Assembly (NCBI GenBank): GCA_027858915.1
Contig: JAQIBT010000110.1
Span: forward strand, 124,001 to 188,000
Length of the DNA: 64,000 nucleotides
Direction of reading: 5' to 3'
Source of the DNA: Salinisphaera sp.
GTDB lineage: Bacteria > Pseudomonadota > Gammaproteobacteria > Nevskiales > Salinisphaeraceae
Part shown: positions 27,074 to 36,857 of the stretch, piece after piece
Numbering within the stretch: the first letter of the stretch is position 1
How the letters are laid out: every line of letters begins with the position of its first letter
Notes under the pieces: model-generated
What the model saw: the letters and a program-made list of their open reading frames with translations, nothing else
Databases searched by the model: none
Told to the model about the DNA's origin: nothing
Position numbers and translations under genes: made by a program

Positions 27074-27711
27074 GCCTCAACAGCCTGGAGTTCTCGAGCC
27101 AGCGCGTCTTGGCGCGCATCAATTTCCGCCGCACTCAAGCTGCCCTGGCTCGCCTGCCAGGCAAGCCAGAGACGATAACGAGCAACCGCGCGCTCTGTCA
27201 GCAATCTCGGTGCCGACTCATGACCGGACAGCCGATAATATTCAGACTCGACCTCGTCCGGATCGGCTGGATGATCCAGCGCAGCCGGCGCCAGGCATCC
27301 GCCCAGCCCGACGTGCGTCTGGCGCTGCTGCAGCATGGCTGGTATCACCAGGCCGTGGCGGCAGGCCCGCGCCATCAACAGACCGACGATATCGCCGTGC
27401 CAGTCCACAACGGCGCCGTCCTGCGTGGGCCAGGCGTCGAACAGCGCTTGCAGCAGCGACGCTTCGTCGCCGCAACCAGCCAGATCCCAGTGTCGTAGCC
27501 GTAGCTCCGTGCCCTGCTCCACCAACGCCGCGACGCGCGAAAGGCGTATCAGATGTGCCGGGCAGTCAGCCCGGCCCCAGCGCTGCATATGCACCTGCTC
27601 CAGCCCACGCGCTACGCCCTGATCGTCCAGATCACCGTATTCGTTGAGAGCGCGCGCGGCATCGACGTCGAGTTCGGTAGACGTCGCCAGTACGATCGCA
27701 GTTGGCCTCAC
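27070..27711 (-). CDS. PolB-type 3'-5' exonuclease homologue, apparently without catalytic acids
   Basis: This 213-aa protein starts at a GTG overlapping the cysM stop (GTGA). It is not an obvious match at first, but the pattern follows the DNA_pol_B_exo2 family (predicted PolB-like 3'-5' exonucleases). Examples are DAARALNEYGDLDDQGVARGL, CPAHLIRLSRVAAL, DEASLLQALFDAW and AVVDWHGDIVGLLMARACRHGL. At the family DIET position it has LATS (8-11). The SWNGxxFDLP position reads DWHGDIVGLL, the DLMD position GLGG, and the C-terminal YCxxDVxNTY position LLTERAVARY. All metal ligands therefore seem to be lost while the frame is intact. Family consensus is from memory. Confidence 0.5.
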   Translation of the reverse strand: MRPTAIVLATSTELDVDAARALNEYGDLDDQGVARGLEQVHMQRWGRADCPAHLIRLSRVAALVEQGTELRLRHWDLAGCGDEASLLQALFDAWPTQDGAVVDWHGDIVGLLMARACRHGLVIPAMLQQRQTHVGLGGCLAPAALDHPADPDEVESEYYRLSGHESAPRLLTERAVARYRLWLAWQASQGSLSAAEIDARQDALARELQAVEA

Positions 27712-28604
27712 GGTTTGTCGTAGACGCCGGTCGACAGATAGCGATCGCCGCGGTCGCAGATGATCATGGCGATGGTCGCGTTTTCGACCTCGCTGGCAAT
27801 GGTAAGAGCGGCAAACACGCTGCCACCAGACGATGGACCAGCAAAGATGCCTTCTTCCCGCGCCAGTCGCTTCATCGTGATTTCTGCGTCGGCCTGTTCG
27901 ACATCGATCACGCGGTCGATACGTTCCGGCTCGAAGATCTTCGGCAGATACTCTTTCGGCCAGCGACGGATGCCGGGAATTTTCGACTCGCCAGCTGGCT
28001 GCACGCCGATGATCTGAATATCCGGATTCTTTTCCTTGAGGAATCGGGAGCAACCCATGATGGTGCCGGTCGTCCCCATGGTCGCCACAAAATGCGTGAT
28101 CTGCCCGTCTGTGGCGTCCCACAGCTCGGGCCCGGTGGTTTCGTAGTGCGCCCGTGGATTGTCGGGATTGGCAAACTGATCGAGAACCACGCCCTCGCCA
28201 TTAGCGTGCATCCGCGCTGCCATGTCCCGCGCGCCTTCCATACCATCGGACTCCGAGATGGAAATGATCTCGGCCCCGTAGGCCCGCATCGAGGCCCGGC
28301 GTTCTTCGCTCATGTTCTCGGGCATGAGCAACTTCATGCGGTAGCCCTGCATGGCCGCCACCATGGCCAGGGCAATACCGGTATTGCCGCTGGTGGCCTC
28401 GATCAACGTGTCGCCCGGCTTGATCTCGCCGCGTTCGGCGGCACGACGGATCATGCTGTAAGCCGGCCGGTCCTTGACCGAACCGGCGGGATTGTCGCCC
28501 TCGAGCTTGGCCAGCACGGTATTCGATGAATCACCCGGCAAGCGCTGGAGACGGGTAAGCGGCGTAGCGCCAACAAAACTGGCGAGTGTAGGATAATTTT
28601 TCAT
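27708..28604 (-). CDS. cysM: Cysteine synthase B
   Basis: This 298-aa PLP enzyme makes cysteine from O-acetylserine with sulfide or thiosulfate. The PLP lysine is in AGSVKDRPAYSM, the substrate loop is EATSGNTGIA, and TMGTTGTIMG binds the cofactor phosphate. The short C-terminus and the RRWPKEYLPKIF loop fit CysM better than CysK. A 46-bp gap separates it from pdxJ upstream. Neighbouring rlmD is conserved beside cysM in Pseudomonas. Confidence 0.93.
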   Translation of the reverse strand: MKNYPTLASFVGATPLTRLQRLPGDSSNTVLAKLEGDNPAGSVKDRPAYSMIRRAAERGEIKPGDTLIEATSGNTGIALAMVAAMQGYRMKLLMPENMSEERRASMRAYGAEIISISESDGMEGARDMAARMHANGEGVVLDQFANPDNPRAHYETTGPELWDATDGQITHFVATMGTTGTIMGCSRFLKEKNPDIQIIGVQPAGESKIPGIRRWPKEYLPKIFEPERIDRVIDVEQADAEITMKRLAREEGIFAGPSSGGSVFAALTIASEVENATIAMIICDRGDRYLSTGVYDKP

Positions 28605-28650
28605 CGCAAGATTCTAACAGTGGTGTGCAGAAGTCCGTCCAGAGGGTCGA

Positions 28651-29415
28651 TCAGCTCGCCCGCTCTCGGCCGGCATCCATGGCGATCCGCATTTCGCTCA
28701 CGGCGCGATCCAGGCCGACGAATACCGCCCGGGCAATGAGCGCATGGCCGATGTTGAGTTCGACCACCGGCGCAATGGCCGCGATCACCTGCACGTTCTC
28801 GGCATGCAGGCCGTGCCCGGCATGCACTTCCAGACCCAAGGACTCGGCCAGGCGGGCACCGTCGACGATCCGCGCCAGCTCGGTTTCGACCTGGGCGTCG
28901 TCCTCAGCATCGGCATAGGCGCCGGTATGCAACTCGATGTGATGGGCGCCAACTTGCGCCGATGCGCGTATCTGGTCGGCGTCCGGATCGATGAACAATG
29001 CCGTCTGGATACCGGCGTCGTGAAGCCGCGCCAGGGCCTCGGCGACGCGATCTTTCTGGCCGACGATATCCAGACCGCCTTCCGTGGTGAGCTCTTCTCG
29101 ACGCTCCGGCACCAGACAGGCATCGCGCGGGATGAGCCGCGTCGCGATCGCCAGCATCTCGTCGGTGAGTGCCAATTCCAGATTGACCGGGATATCGGCC
29201 CGCGCACAAAGAGTCACTACATCAGCATCCTGAATATGCCGGCGATCCTCACGCAGGTGAACGGTAATACTCGCAGCCCCCGCCTGCATCGCTATTTCGG
29301 CGGCCCTTTCAACGTCGGGATAGCGGGTACCTCGCGCTTGGCGCAGCGTAGCCACGTGATCAACATTCACGCCCAGTCGGATAGGCTGTAAGGCACGTGG
29401 GCTGGTACTACTCAT
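28651..29415 (-). CDS. pdxJ: Pyridoxine 5'-phosphate synthase
   Basis: This 254-aa TIM-barrel enzyme performs the last ring-closing step of de novo vitamin B6 synthesis. Diagnostic motifs are [16 protein letters not shown] at the N-terminus, [12 protein letters not shown], and [10 protein letters not shown] near the end. The start was set at [15 protein letters not shown], overlapping the recO stop by 8 bp. The recO-pdxJ order is classic for this operon. Confidence 0.95.
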   Translation of the reverse strand: MSSTSPRALQPIRLGVNVDHVATLRQARGTRYPDVERAAEIAMQAGAASITVHLREDRRHIQDADVVTLCARADIPVNLELALTDEMLAIATRLIPRDACLVPERREELTTEGGLDIVGQKDRVAEALARLHDAGIQTALFIDPDADQIRASAQVGAHHIELHTGAYADAEDDAQVETELARIVDGARLAESLGLEVHAGHGLHAENVQVIAAIAPVVELNIGHALIARAVFVGLDRAVSEMRIAMDAGRERAS

Positions 29416-30169
29416 AAATCTCTCCGGGCGGCGGCGCCGGAGGCGAACGGCCGCCGGCGGCAAATTGTTGCATGGCCTGCAGGGTCTGTACGGATTTTAA
29501 CGGACGATTGCCCAGATGCGGCGCAATGGCCGCCTGCATCAGATTACGTGCCTCGCGGATCGCATCGCGGCTAGCAAAACGTCCTTCGACCAAGCCGATC
29601 AGCGCGTGGCCGGACAGGGCTATCTCGCCGTCCCGAACGACGCCGCCACCGATATATACACCTCGATCCGCATGATAACGATAGCTGGCGTCGGCCTGCA
29701 CCAGCGTACCGGTATCGCTGGTATGCATGAAATCAATGCCGTAGCCCAGCTCGTCCAGCAGATCGCGCTCGAAGAAACGCAGACCCACGATCGGCGGCGC
29801 ACCGTTGACCAGCGCTGACAGCAGCGCCAACAGACTGTCGTAGATCATCGGATGCGGATCATCACGCGCGGTCAGGCGCATGATCAATTCGCTGGCATAC
29901 AGCCCGCCCATCAGCGCCTTGCCTTTCAGCGGATAGCTGCGTGCAATCTCGACGCCAGTGAGCGTATACAGCTCACCGCGCCCGGACCAGGAGAGCTCGA
30001 CTGCCGAGAGCGGCTCCATCAAACCGCGCCAGCGCGATGTCGCGCGTCGTGCGCCCTTGGCGATCGCCGCGATCCGGCCGTGCTCGCGCGACAGGGCTTC
30101 GATGATCAAACTGGTGTCGCGCCACGGGCGGCGATGCAGGATCAGAGACGGTGTTAGCTCTACCCGCAT
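29408..30169 (-). CDS. recO: DNA repair protein RecO
   Basis: This 253-aa protein loads RecA on SSB-coated gaps together with RecF and RecR. The N-terminal OB fold begins [22 protein letters not shown] and has the family pattern [15 protein letters not shown]. The helical C-terminal domain follows. The zinc-binding cysteines found in some RecO proteins are absent. It is followed by pdxJ with an 8-bp overlap. A 271-bp repeat-containing gap separates it from era, so it may have its own promoter. Confidence 0.9.
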   Translation of the reverse strand: MRVELTPSLILHRRPWRDTSLIIEALSREHGRIAAIAKGARRATSRWRGLMEPLSAVELSWSGRGELYTLTGVEIARSYPLKGKALMGGLYASELIMRLTARDDPHPMIYDSLLALLSALVNGAPPIVGLRFFERDLLDELGYGIDFMHTSDTGTLVQADASYRYHADRGVYIGGGVVRDGEIALSGHALIGLVEGRFASRDAIREARNLMQAAIAPHLGNRPLKSVQTLQAMQQFAAGGRSPPAPPPGEIYE

Positions 30170-30187
30170 TGTTTCGGAAGGCTTGTT

Positions 30188-30428
30188 GTCCGCAAATGAA
30201 CGCGAATGAGTGCGAATGAAGACAAACAAATATTAACTTTCATGAGGTTTGAGCGATTGTCGTGTTGTGCCCTGCACTCTGGCGCGCGCTCTGGGAAGAT
30301 GTGGGGACTCGGGACTCGGGCTCCAAGCACTACGGCTGAACATTTCGAGTCCGCAATCTCTTGTCGTCTTTCTTTTTATTCGCGTTCATTTGCGGACGAA
30401 TTCCGTCTTGCATCGGCGTAATCTGCGG
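30188..30428. repeat. Dispersed intergenic repeat with a 20-bp perfect inverted repeat, copy 2
   Basis: The gap between era and recO contains an exact 20-bp inverted repeat. The left arm is at 30188-30207 (begins GTCCGCAAATGAACGCG) and the right arm at 30378-30397, with 170 bp between them. A second partial unit (TGCGAATGAA) follows the left arm. Blocks at 30388-30399 and 30407-30428 match 15749-15760 and 15710-15731. The content suggests a non-coding mobile repeat; I see no protein-coding frame in it. Confidence 0.65.
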
Positions 30429-30440
30429 ATAACGTCTTGT

Positions 30441-31343
30441 TCAGTGGCCGAGATCGCGCACGCTGGCCTCACTATCGATCCAGTTTTCGCGCACCTTCAC
30501 CCATAGCCGCAGGTCAACCCGGTGATCCAGGCGTGACACCAGATCGAGACGCGCGGCGCGCCCGATCTTCTTGAGCATCTGGCCACCGCGGCCAATCACC
30601 ATCGCCTTGTGGTTGGCGCGCGATACCCAGATACAGGCATGGATTTCGATCTGCTCGCCGCTGGTATCGAAGCGCTCGATCTCGATGGCCGCCGAATACG
30701 GCAGTTCCTGCTGCAGGAACATCGTGAGTTTTTCGCGCACCGTCTCGGCGGCGATGAAGCGCATGGTGCGATCGGTATATTCGTCGTCCGGAAACAGGAA
30801 CGGGCCTTCCGGCATTCGGCTCGCACACTCGGCGATCAGCCCGTCAAGGTTGTCTCGTTTCATGGCCGAGACCGGCACCACAAATTCGAAATGGCGCTTG
30901 GCGGCCATCTCTTCCATGAACGGCAGCAGCTCGCGCTTGTTCGGGGTGCGATCAGTCTTGTTAATGACCAGGCCGACCGGCATGCGCAGTTTTTCCAGAC
31001 GTACGAGTGCAGCGGCATCATCCGCACGCCACTGGCCGGCTTCCACGATGAACAACACCACGTCGATGCCCGACAGGCTTGAGACAGCGGTTTCGTTCAT
31101 GACCCGGTTGAGCGCGGTTTTCTGGCTGGTGTGCAACCCGGGCGTGTCAACCAGCGCAATCTGCAGCCCTGGCGTGGTCAACACGCCGATGATGCGATGG
31201 CGCGTAGTCTGCGGCTTGGGCGTGACAATACTCACCTTCTCGCCCACCAGTGCGTTGACCAGCGTGGATTTGCCCACATTCGGCCGCCCGACAAGCGCGA
31301 CCATGCCGCTCCTGCTGGGTGTGGTCGGTTCAATATCGCTCAT
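30441..31343 (-). CDS. era: GTPase Era
   Basis: This 300-aa GTPase acts in 16S rRNA/30S maturation. The G1 motif is GRPNVGKST, G3 is DTPGLH, G4 is NKTD and G5 VSAMKRDN. The C-terminal KH domain has GRGGQMLKKIGRAAR. The start MSDIEPTTPSRSG overlaps the rnc stop (ATGA), matching the usual rnc-era coupling. Confidence 0.96.
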   Translation of the reverse strand: MSDIEPTTPSRSGMVALVGRPNVGKSTLVNALVGEKVSIVTPKPQTTRHRIIGVLTTPGLQIALVDTPGLHTSQKTALNRVMNETAVSSLSGIDVVLFIVEAGQWRADDAAALVRLEKLRMPVGLVINKTDRTPNKRELLPFMEEMAAKRHFEFVVPVSAMKRDNLDGLIAECASRMPEGPFLFPDDEYTDRTMRFIAAETVREKLTMFLQQELPYSAAIEIERFDTSGEQIEIHACIWVSRANHKAMVIGRGGQMLKKIGRAARLDLVSRLDHRVDLRLWVKVRENWIDSEASVRDLGH

Positions 31344-32041
31344 CGGGATTCCTGGTTGAGACGATCGAGCATACGGCGAGCAGCGACCTGTTCGGCCTTT
31401 CGGCGTCCGCCGCCTTCGCCCTGGACGGTATCGTCGCTGTCCGCCAGACCACAACTGACCACGAAGTGCTGAGCGTGATCAGCACCGGTCACGCTGGTTA
31501 CATGATACGCCGGCCGGCTGCGACCGCGGGCCTGCAACCACTCCTGCAGCTGCGTCTTGGCGTCCTTGAGGCTGTCCGCGCTCGGCAGATCAGCCAGTCG
31601 CGGTTGATAGAGCAACAACACAACACGCCGGGTCGAATCGAAACCGGCATCGCAGTAGATTGCGCCCAGTATGGCCTCAACGGTGTCGGCGCGGATCGAG
31701 GATCGTCGTCGGCTGCCGTCGGTATTCTCGCCTGGGCCAAGTACGATCAGCTCTCCCAGCGATAGCTCGTCGGCAATGGCAGCCAGGGTGCGCTCGCGAA
31801 CCAGTGAGGCGCGCAGACGAGACAGATCGCCCTCAGACGCGTTCGGCTGCGCCTCGAACAAGGCCGCCGCGATAATGAAATTGAGCACGCCGTCGCCCAG
31901 GAATTCCAGACGTTCATTATGGTTGGCCGACGCACTGCGATGCGTTAACGCGCGCGCCAGCAGGCTGCGGTCGGCAAAACGATAATCGAGTCGTTCCTCC
32001 AGTGTCGCGCGATCGCGGGCGCGATTGACGTCGCTATTCAC
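31340..32041 (-). CDS. rnc: Ribonuclease III
   Basis: This 233-aa double-strand-specific RNase processes rRNA precursors. The signature NERLEFLGDGVL carries catalytic acids, and ADTVEAILGAIYCDAG supplies the second set. A dsRNA-binding domain spans about 155-228. The start overlaps the DUF4845 gene by 8 bp, and the stop overlaps era by 4 bp. Confidence 0.96.
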   Translation of the reverse strand: MNSDVNRARDRATLEERLDYRFADRSLLARALTHRSASANHNERLEFLGDGVLNFIIAAALFEAQPNASEGDLSRLRASLVRERTLAAIADELSLGELIVLGPGENTDGSRRRSSIRADTVEAILGAIYCDAGFDSTRRVVLLLYQPRLADLPSADSLKDAKTQLQEWLQARGRSRPAYHVTSVTGADHAQHFVVSCGLADSDDTVQGEGGGRRKAEQVAARRMLDRLNQESR

Positions 32042-32426
32042 TGCCGTCGCCTTTCATCGAAACCTTTTCGTTGAAGGAGTAGACCATCGACATATTGAAG
32101 AACAGCGGGCGGCGGACCTCGTAGATCACCTCCAGCTCGCGATGCTTGCCAACCTGCTTGACGGCGACGTCGCGGCCCGTGATGTTGGATACATAGCCGG
32201 CATCGAAATGCTTCTGTACGGCATTCTGTATCTGCCGGGCACTGGCATTGCCCATGTCCGGCTGCGACGCCACGTCCTGCAGCGTCTTTTTCACGTCATA
32301 CGCGTTCAGATATACCGGCACGCTCTTGACCGCAACTATGCCGACCAGCCCCAGCGTGATCAACACGTAAAGCAAAGACCAGAGCGTCATTCCGCGCTGT
32401 GTGTTCTGGTTGACCTGCGATGTCAT
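32034..32426 (-). CDS. DUF4845 family single-pass membrane protein
   Basis: This 130-aa protein has one N-terminal membrane helix (SLLYVLITLGLVGIVAVKS) after a short basic/polar N-terminus. A periplasmic or extracytoplasmic domain follows, ending FFNMSMVYSFNEKVSM. The N-terminal pattern QRGMTLWSLLYVL resembles a pilin-like start. DUF4845 genes occupy exactly this place between lepB and rnc in Pseudomonas and relatives. The function is unknown. Confidence 0.85.
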   Translation of the reverse strand: MTSQVNQNTQRGMTLWSLLYVLITLGLVGIVAVKSVPVYLNAYDVKKTLQDVASQPDMGNASARQIQNAVQKHFDAGYVSNITGRDVAVKQVGKHRELEVIYEVRRPLFFNMSMVYSFNEKVSMKGDGSE

Positions 32427-33208
32427 CGGTTGAGCATATCCCCGATACGTGAGAATCGAATATCGAAGTCCGAAAAGTCCACGCTCAACCAGATCATGAA
32501 CGCCCTGCCGACCAGATTGCCTTCGGGTACGAATCCCCAGATACGCGAATCGGAACTATTGTCGCGATTGTCGCCCATGCAGAAATACATGCCCTTGGGG
32601 ACGGTAACGTCTGTTTGCGGTCCCTCGCGGCCGATGATGTGCAGCATCTTGTGGGGTTTCTTCACGCCGGGCAGATCCTCAGAGAACAGGCGCATCTGAT
32701 CGAGCACGTCGGCGTCAGGCCCGTCATAGATGCCCAGATCCTTGCGCGGCACCGCCTTGCCGTTCACGTACAACTGCTCATCGTGATACGAGATCTTGTC
32801 GCCCGGCAGGCCAATCACACGTTTGATGTAATCCTCATCGGGATTACGCGGGTAGCGGAACACCACCACATCGCCACGATGGGGCTCACCGGTCGACAGT
32901 ATCTTGGTATGGGTGACAGGGAGGCGCAGACCGTAGCTGAACTTGCTGACCAGGACGAAATCGCCCACCAGCAGCGTCGGCACCATCGATTTCGAGGGTA
33001 TCCGGAACGGCTCGAATACAAATGCCCGCAGCAGCAGCACGGCGAGCAGCACCGGGAAGAAAGAGCGGGCGAATTCGACTGCCCAGTTCCCTTCCTCGTT
33101 CTTGCCACGTCTTCTGGAAAGCACCAGCTTGTCGATAAGCCAGATAATTCCGGTCACAAAACAGGCAAGCGTCAGCCAGGCTTCGAAATTCATGTCGATA
33201 CTGCTCAC
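32423..33208 (-). CDS. lepB: Signal peptidase I
   Basis: This 261-aa enzyme removes signal peptides from exported proteins. Two N-terminal membrane segments are visible (about 10-27 and 48-66). The catalytic Ser is in RIPSKSMVPTLLVGD and the Lys in EDYIKRVIGLPGD; GDNRDNSSDSRIWGFVP is box E. The listed start is a GTG; an ATG at 33193 would shorten it by five residues. It overlaps DUF4845 by 4 bp and follows lepA by 36 bp. Confidence 0.95.
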   Translation of the reverse strand: MSSIDMNFEAWLTLACFVTGIIWLIDKLVLSRRRGKNEEGNWAVEFARSFFPVLLAVLLLRAFVFEPFRIPSKSMVPTLLVGDFVLVSKFSYGLRLPVTHTKILSTGEPHRGDVVVFRYPRNPDEDYIKRVIGLPGDKISYHDEQLYVNGKAVPRKDLGIYDGPDADVLDQMRLFSEDLPGVKKPHKMLHIIGREGPQTDVTVPKGMYFCMGDNRDNSSDSRIWGFVPEGNLVGRAFMIWLSVDFSDFDIRFSRIGDMLNR

Positions 33209-33244
33209 AGTCAGGGCTATCCTTTACACAACTCGGCTAGGTGT

Positions 33245-35044
33245 CTAGTCACTGTCGTCGGTGGACAACACGGCCAGGAAGGCTTCCTGCGGAATCTCCA
33301 CGCTGCCGAGCTGCTTCATTCGTTTCTTGCCTTTCTTCTGTTTTTCCAGCAATTTTCGCTTGCGCGACACGTCGCCGCCGTAACACTTGGCCGTGACATT
33401 CTTGCGCATGGCCTTAACCGTAGAGCGCGCAATGATGCGGGTTCCGATGGTGGCCTGAATCGCGACGTCGAACATCTGGCGCGGCACGATCTTCTTGAGT
33501 TTCTCCACCAGTGCCTTGCCGCGCTCGTGGCTACGGTCCCGATGCACGATATGGGCCAGCGCGTCGACCGGCTCGCCGTTGATCAGTACGTCCAGACGTA
33601 CCAGCGAGGCCGCCTGAAAGCGGGCAAAGTCATATTCGAACGAGGCAAACCCGCGCGAAACCGATTTCAACTTATCAAAGAAATCGAGCACGACCTCCGA
33701 CAGCGGCAATTCGAAGTTCATCGACACCGAGTTGCCCATGTACTGCATATCCTTCTGTACGCCGCGTTTTTCCATACACAGCTGCATGACTGCGCCGACG
33801 AACTCGTGCGGTAACAGGATCGACGCATGGATGATCGGCTCGCGGATCTCTTCGATCTGGCCAACATCCGGCAGCGACGTTGGATTGCTGATCGCCAGTT
33901 CATCGCCGGACGTGGTCAATACCTGGTACACCACGGTGGGCGCGGTAGTGATCAGGTTCAGGTTATATTCGCGCTCCAGGCGCTCCTGCACGATCTCCAT
34001 GTGCAGCATGCCCAGAAATCCGATACGAAAGCCAAAACCCAGCGCCGCCGACGTTTCTGGCTCGTAGTTCAGCGAGGAATCGTTGAGCCGCAGCTTGGCC
34101 AGCGCATCGCGGAAATCCTCATAGTCGTCCGAATCGACGGTATACACGCCGGCAAACACGCGCGGCTGGATCTGGCGGAAGCCCGGCAGCCGCTTGTCAC
34201 AGGGCGCATGGGCATGGGTCAGCGTGTCGCCAACCGGCGCGCCGTCGATATCCTTGATCCCGGCGATGACGTAACCGACTTCACCGACCTCCAAGGCATC
34301 GCAGGGTGTCTTCTTGGGCGTGAAGATGCCGAGGTCGTCGATCTCGTGCTCGCGCCCGGTCGCCATCACCTTGATCCGATCTCGCTTGGCCAGTCGGCCG
34401 TTGACGATACGCACCAGCGATACCACGCCAAGATAGTTGTCGAACCATGAATCGACAATCAAGGCCTGTAGCGGCTGGTCTGCATCGCCGCTGGGCGGCG
34501 GTATGCGCCGGATGATCGCTTCCAGCACATCGGTCACGCCCAGCCCGGACTTGGCAGATACCAACAGCCGATCCGTGGCGTCCAGCCCGATCACATCCTC
34601 GATCTGCTGCGAGACACGGTCCGCGTCTGCGGCCGGCAGGTCGATCTTGTTGAGCACCGGTACGACTTCCAGGTTCTGCTCGATCGCCGTGTAACAGTTG
34701 GCCACACTCTGTGCCTCGACGCCTTGGGATGCGTCCACCACCAGCAGCGCGCCTTCACAGGCGGCCAGCGAGCGAGAGACTTCGTAGGAGAAATCCACGT
34801 GTCCCGGTGTGTCAATGAAATTGAGCTTGTACGTTTCGCCGTCCGCCGCCGTGTAGTCGAGCGTGACGGCCTGCGCCTTGATGGTGATACCGCGCTCGCG
34901 CTCGATGTCCATCGAATCGAGCACCTGCGCCGACATTTCGCGATCGGTCAGGCCGTGACAGGTGCGAATGAACTGATCCGCGAGCGTCGACTTGCCGTGA
35001 TCGATATGCGCGATGATGGAAAAATTGCGAATGCGTGACTGCAT
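33245..35044 (-). CDS. lepA: Elongation factor 4 (LepA)
   Basis: This 599-aa translational GTPase has the E. coli length. Its start [20 protein letters not shown] includes G1; DTPGHVDF is G3 and NKIDLP G4. The C-terminal LepA-specific domain ends with the basic region [21 protein letters not shown]. The lepA-lepB order is standard. It is 109 bp downstream of mucD. Confidence 0.97.
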   Translation of the reverse strand: MQSRIRNFSIIAHIDHGKSTLADQFIRTCHGLTDREMSAQVLDSMDIERERGITIKAQAVTLDYTAADGETYKLNFIDTPGHVDFSYEVSRSLAACEGALLVVDASQGVEAQSVANCYTAIEQNLEVVPVLNKIDLPAADADRVSQQIEDVIGLDATDRLLVSAKSGLGVTDVLEAIIRRIPPPSGDADQPLQALIVDSWFDNYLGVVSLVRIVNGRLAKRDRIKVMATGREHEIDDLGIFTPKKTPCDALEVGEVGYVIAGIKDIDGAPVGDTLTHAHAPCDKRLPGFRQIQPRVFAGVYTVDSDDYEDFRDALAKLRLNDSSLNYEPETSAALGFGFRIGFLGMLHMEIVQERLEREYNLNLITTAPTVVYQVLTTSGDELAISNPTSLPDVGQIEEIREPIIHASILLPHEFVGAVMQLCMEKRGVQKDMQYMGNSVSMNFELPLSEVVLDFFDKLKSVSRGFASFEYDFARFQAASLVRLDVLINGEPVDALAHIVHRDRSHERGKALVEKLKKIVPRQMFDVAIQATIGTRIIARSTVKAMRKNVTAKCYGGDVSRKRKLLEKQKKGKKRMKQLGSVEIPQEAFLAVLSTDDSD

Positions 35045-35153
35045 GGTCGAAAAGCTGGGCCCCCGGCGGCACAAAACAGTCGCCCCGGCACAAGACCGGG
35101 GCGAGACAATGGGCGGCAAGTATACGCCCGACGGTTCAGGGTTTCAGAACCAG

Positions 35154-36695
35154 CTATTTCCTCCCCGGATCCATCGGCAGATACAGGCGTCTACTATCGC
35201 GCAGCACCAACAGCGCAACCGGACCGTCGGTGTTCTTGAGAGTATCGACCAGCGTTCCGGCGTCCTCGATATGCTTCGAACCGATTGCCAGCACCACGTC
35301 GCCGGGGCGCAGACCGGCCCGTGCCCCGGCTCCCGGCGCTACCGCAGTCACCTTTACCCCGCCGCGCTCGAGGCCCAGCGCATGACGGGCTCGCGTATCC
35401 AACGATTCCAGGGTCAGCCCGAACGGCTTCTTCCTGGGCTTCGGGATTACCTGCCCAAAGCGACTGCCGCGGCTGTCAATATGCGCCGGCAGTGCTTCGA
35501 TCTTGACGTTGATGGTCTGCCGGCTGCCATCACGCAGAATCTTGACCGGAGCCTCCTGACCGGGCGCCACTGCGCCCACAAGGGGTGGCAAGTCGGTGGC
35601 CGAATCCACCGCGTGGCCGTTGAAGGCCAGAATTACGTCGCCGGCGGTAAGCCCCGCCGCAGCAGCCGGGCTGTTCTTCAGCACCTGGGCTACCAGGGCC
35701 CCTTCGGGCCGGTTGAGTTTGAATGATTGCGCCAGTTTGCGATCCACGTCCTGGATCTGCACGCCGAGCCATCCGCGTGTGACATGGCCCTTCTCGCGCA
35801 ACTGCCGCGCGGCGTTCATCGCGATATCGATGGGAATCGCAAACGATAGCCCCTGATAGCCCCCGGTCTGGCTGTAGATCTGGGAATTGATACCCACGAC
35901 CTCACCAGCCAGGTTGAACAATGGTCCGCCCGAGTTACCCGGATTGATCGCCACATCGGTCTGCAGAAACGGCACATACTGATCGTCCGCCAGGCTGCGC
36001 TGCTTGGCCGATACGATGCCGGCAGTCACCGACGTTTCAAAACCGAACGGTGAGCCGATCGCCACGACCCAGGCACCGACCGGGAGTCTGTTGGGATCGC
36101 CGATCTTCACGGTCGGCAGGTTTTTGGCGTCGACCTTGAGCACCGCAACGTCGCTGTCTGCATCCGCACCCACGACCTTGGCCACTAGTTGCCTGCGATC
36201 ATTGAGCTTGACTACGACCTGGCCGGCACCGGCAATGACGTGCCGGTTGGTGAGAATATAGCCATCGGAACTGATGATGAAACCCGACCCCAACGAGACA
36301 TGCTGACCATCATCGGGCATCTGCGGGGTGGGACCCGGGTCGCCGCCGCCCTGGGGGCCGTCACCAAAGAAACGATGCAACCAGTCACGCAGCTGGCCGT
36401 CGCTCGGACGATTCCCGGGGCCGCTATCGGCATTGGGGTGGCTGCGGTCTTCGACCGGCGGTGTCGCGCTGATATTGACCACAGCCGGCGATACTTCCCG
36501 CACCAACCCGCTGAAATCCGGTAGCCCGGCGATCGGTTGGGCGGGTTTTGCCGAGGCATGGCCGGCATCAGCCGTAGCTGACGGCCCTGATTTTGCAGCC
36601 GTTGTGCCGTCACCGTCGCCACATCCGGCGATCAGCACCGTACTGCACACAAGCAGGCCAAGCACGGTCAAGCGTGCGGGAACAATACGCATCAT
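35154..36695 (-). CDS. mucD: DegP/MucD-type serine protease, predicted lipoprotein
   Basis: This protein of about 513 aa is a periplasmic HtrA protease that clears misfolded envelope proteins and restrains the sigma-E/AlgU response. The catalytic triad is seen in TNRHVIAGA, DSDVAVLKV and GNSGGPLF. Two PDZ domains follow, at about 290-385 and 415-505. The N-terminus (LLVCSTVLIAGCGDGDG) has a lipobox IAGC, so it is predicted to be lipid-anchored rather than soluble. The linker before the protease domain is long and G/P/D-rich. Its place after mucB matches the Pseudomonas algU operon. Confidence 0.92.
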   Translation of the reverse strand: MMRIVPARLTVLGLLVCSTVLIAGCGDGDGTTAAKSGPSATADAGHASAKPAQPIAGLPDFSGLVREVSPAVVNISATPPVEDRSHPNADSGPGNRPSDGQLRDWLHRFFGDGPQGGGDPGPTPQMPDDGQHVSLGSGFIISSDGYILTNRHVIAGAGQVVVKLNDRRQLVAKVVGADADSDVAVLKVDAKNLPTVKIGDPNRLPVGAWVVAIGSPFGFETSVTAGIVSAKQRSLADDQYVPFLQTDVAINPGNSGGPLFNLAGEVVGINSQIYSQTGGYQGLSFAIPIDIAMNAARQLREKGHVTRGWLGVQIQDVDRKLAQSFKLNRPEGALVAQVLKNSPAAAAGLTAGDVILAFNGHAVDSATDLPPLVGAVAPGQEAPVKILRDGSRQTINVKIEALPAHIDSRGSRFGQVIPKPRKKPFGLTLESLDTRARHALGLERGGVKVTAVAPGAGARAGLRPGDVVLAIGSKHIEDAGTLVDTLKNTDGPVALLVLRDSRRLYLPMDPGRK

Positions 36696-36857
36696 GGAAC
36701 TACCAATATGGACAGGCCAGCGGGCAGTACGCCCGATCATCGCTGCAGGTTAGCGCGTCGAATACGGATCTGGCCAGCTTGGCGATCACCGTCTCGGACG
36801 TCGGCGCGAGAGTCGGTCTTCGTGGAGTCGCCGCCTGCAGGCCTTATTGTCGAGGGC

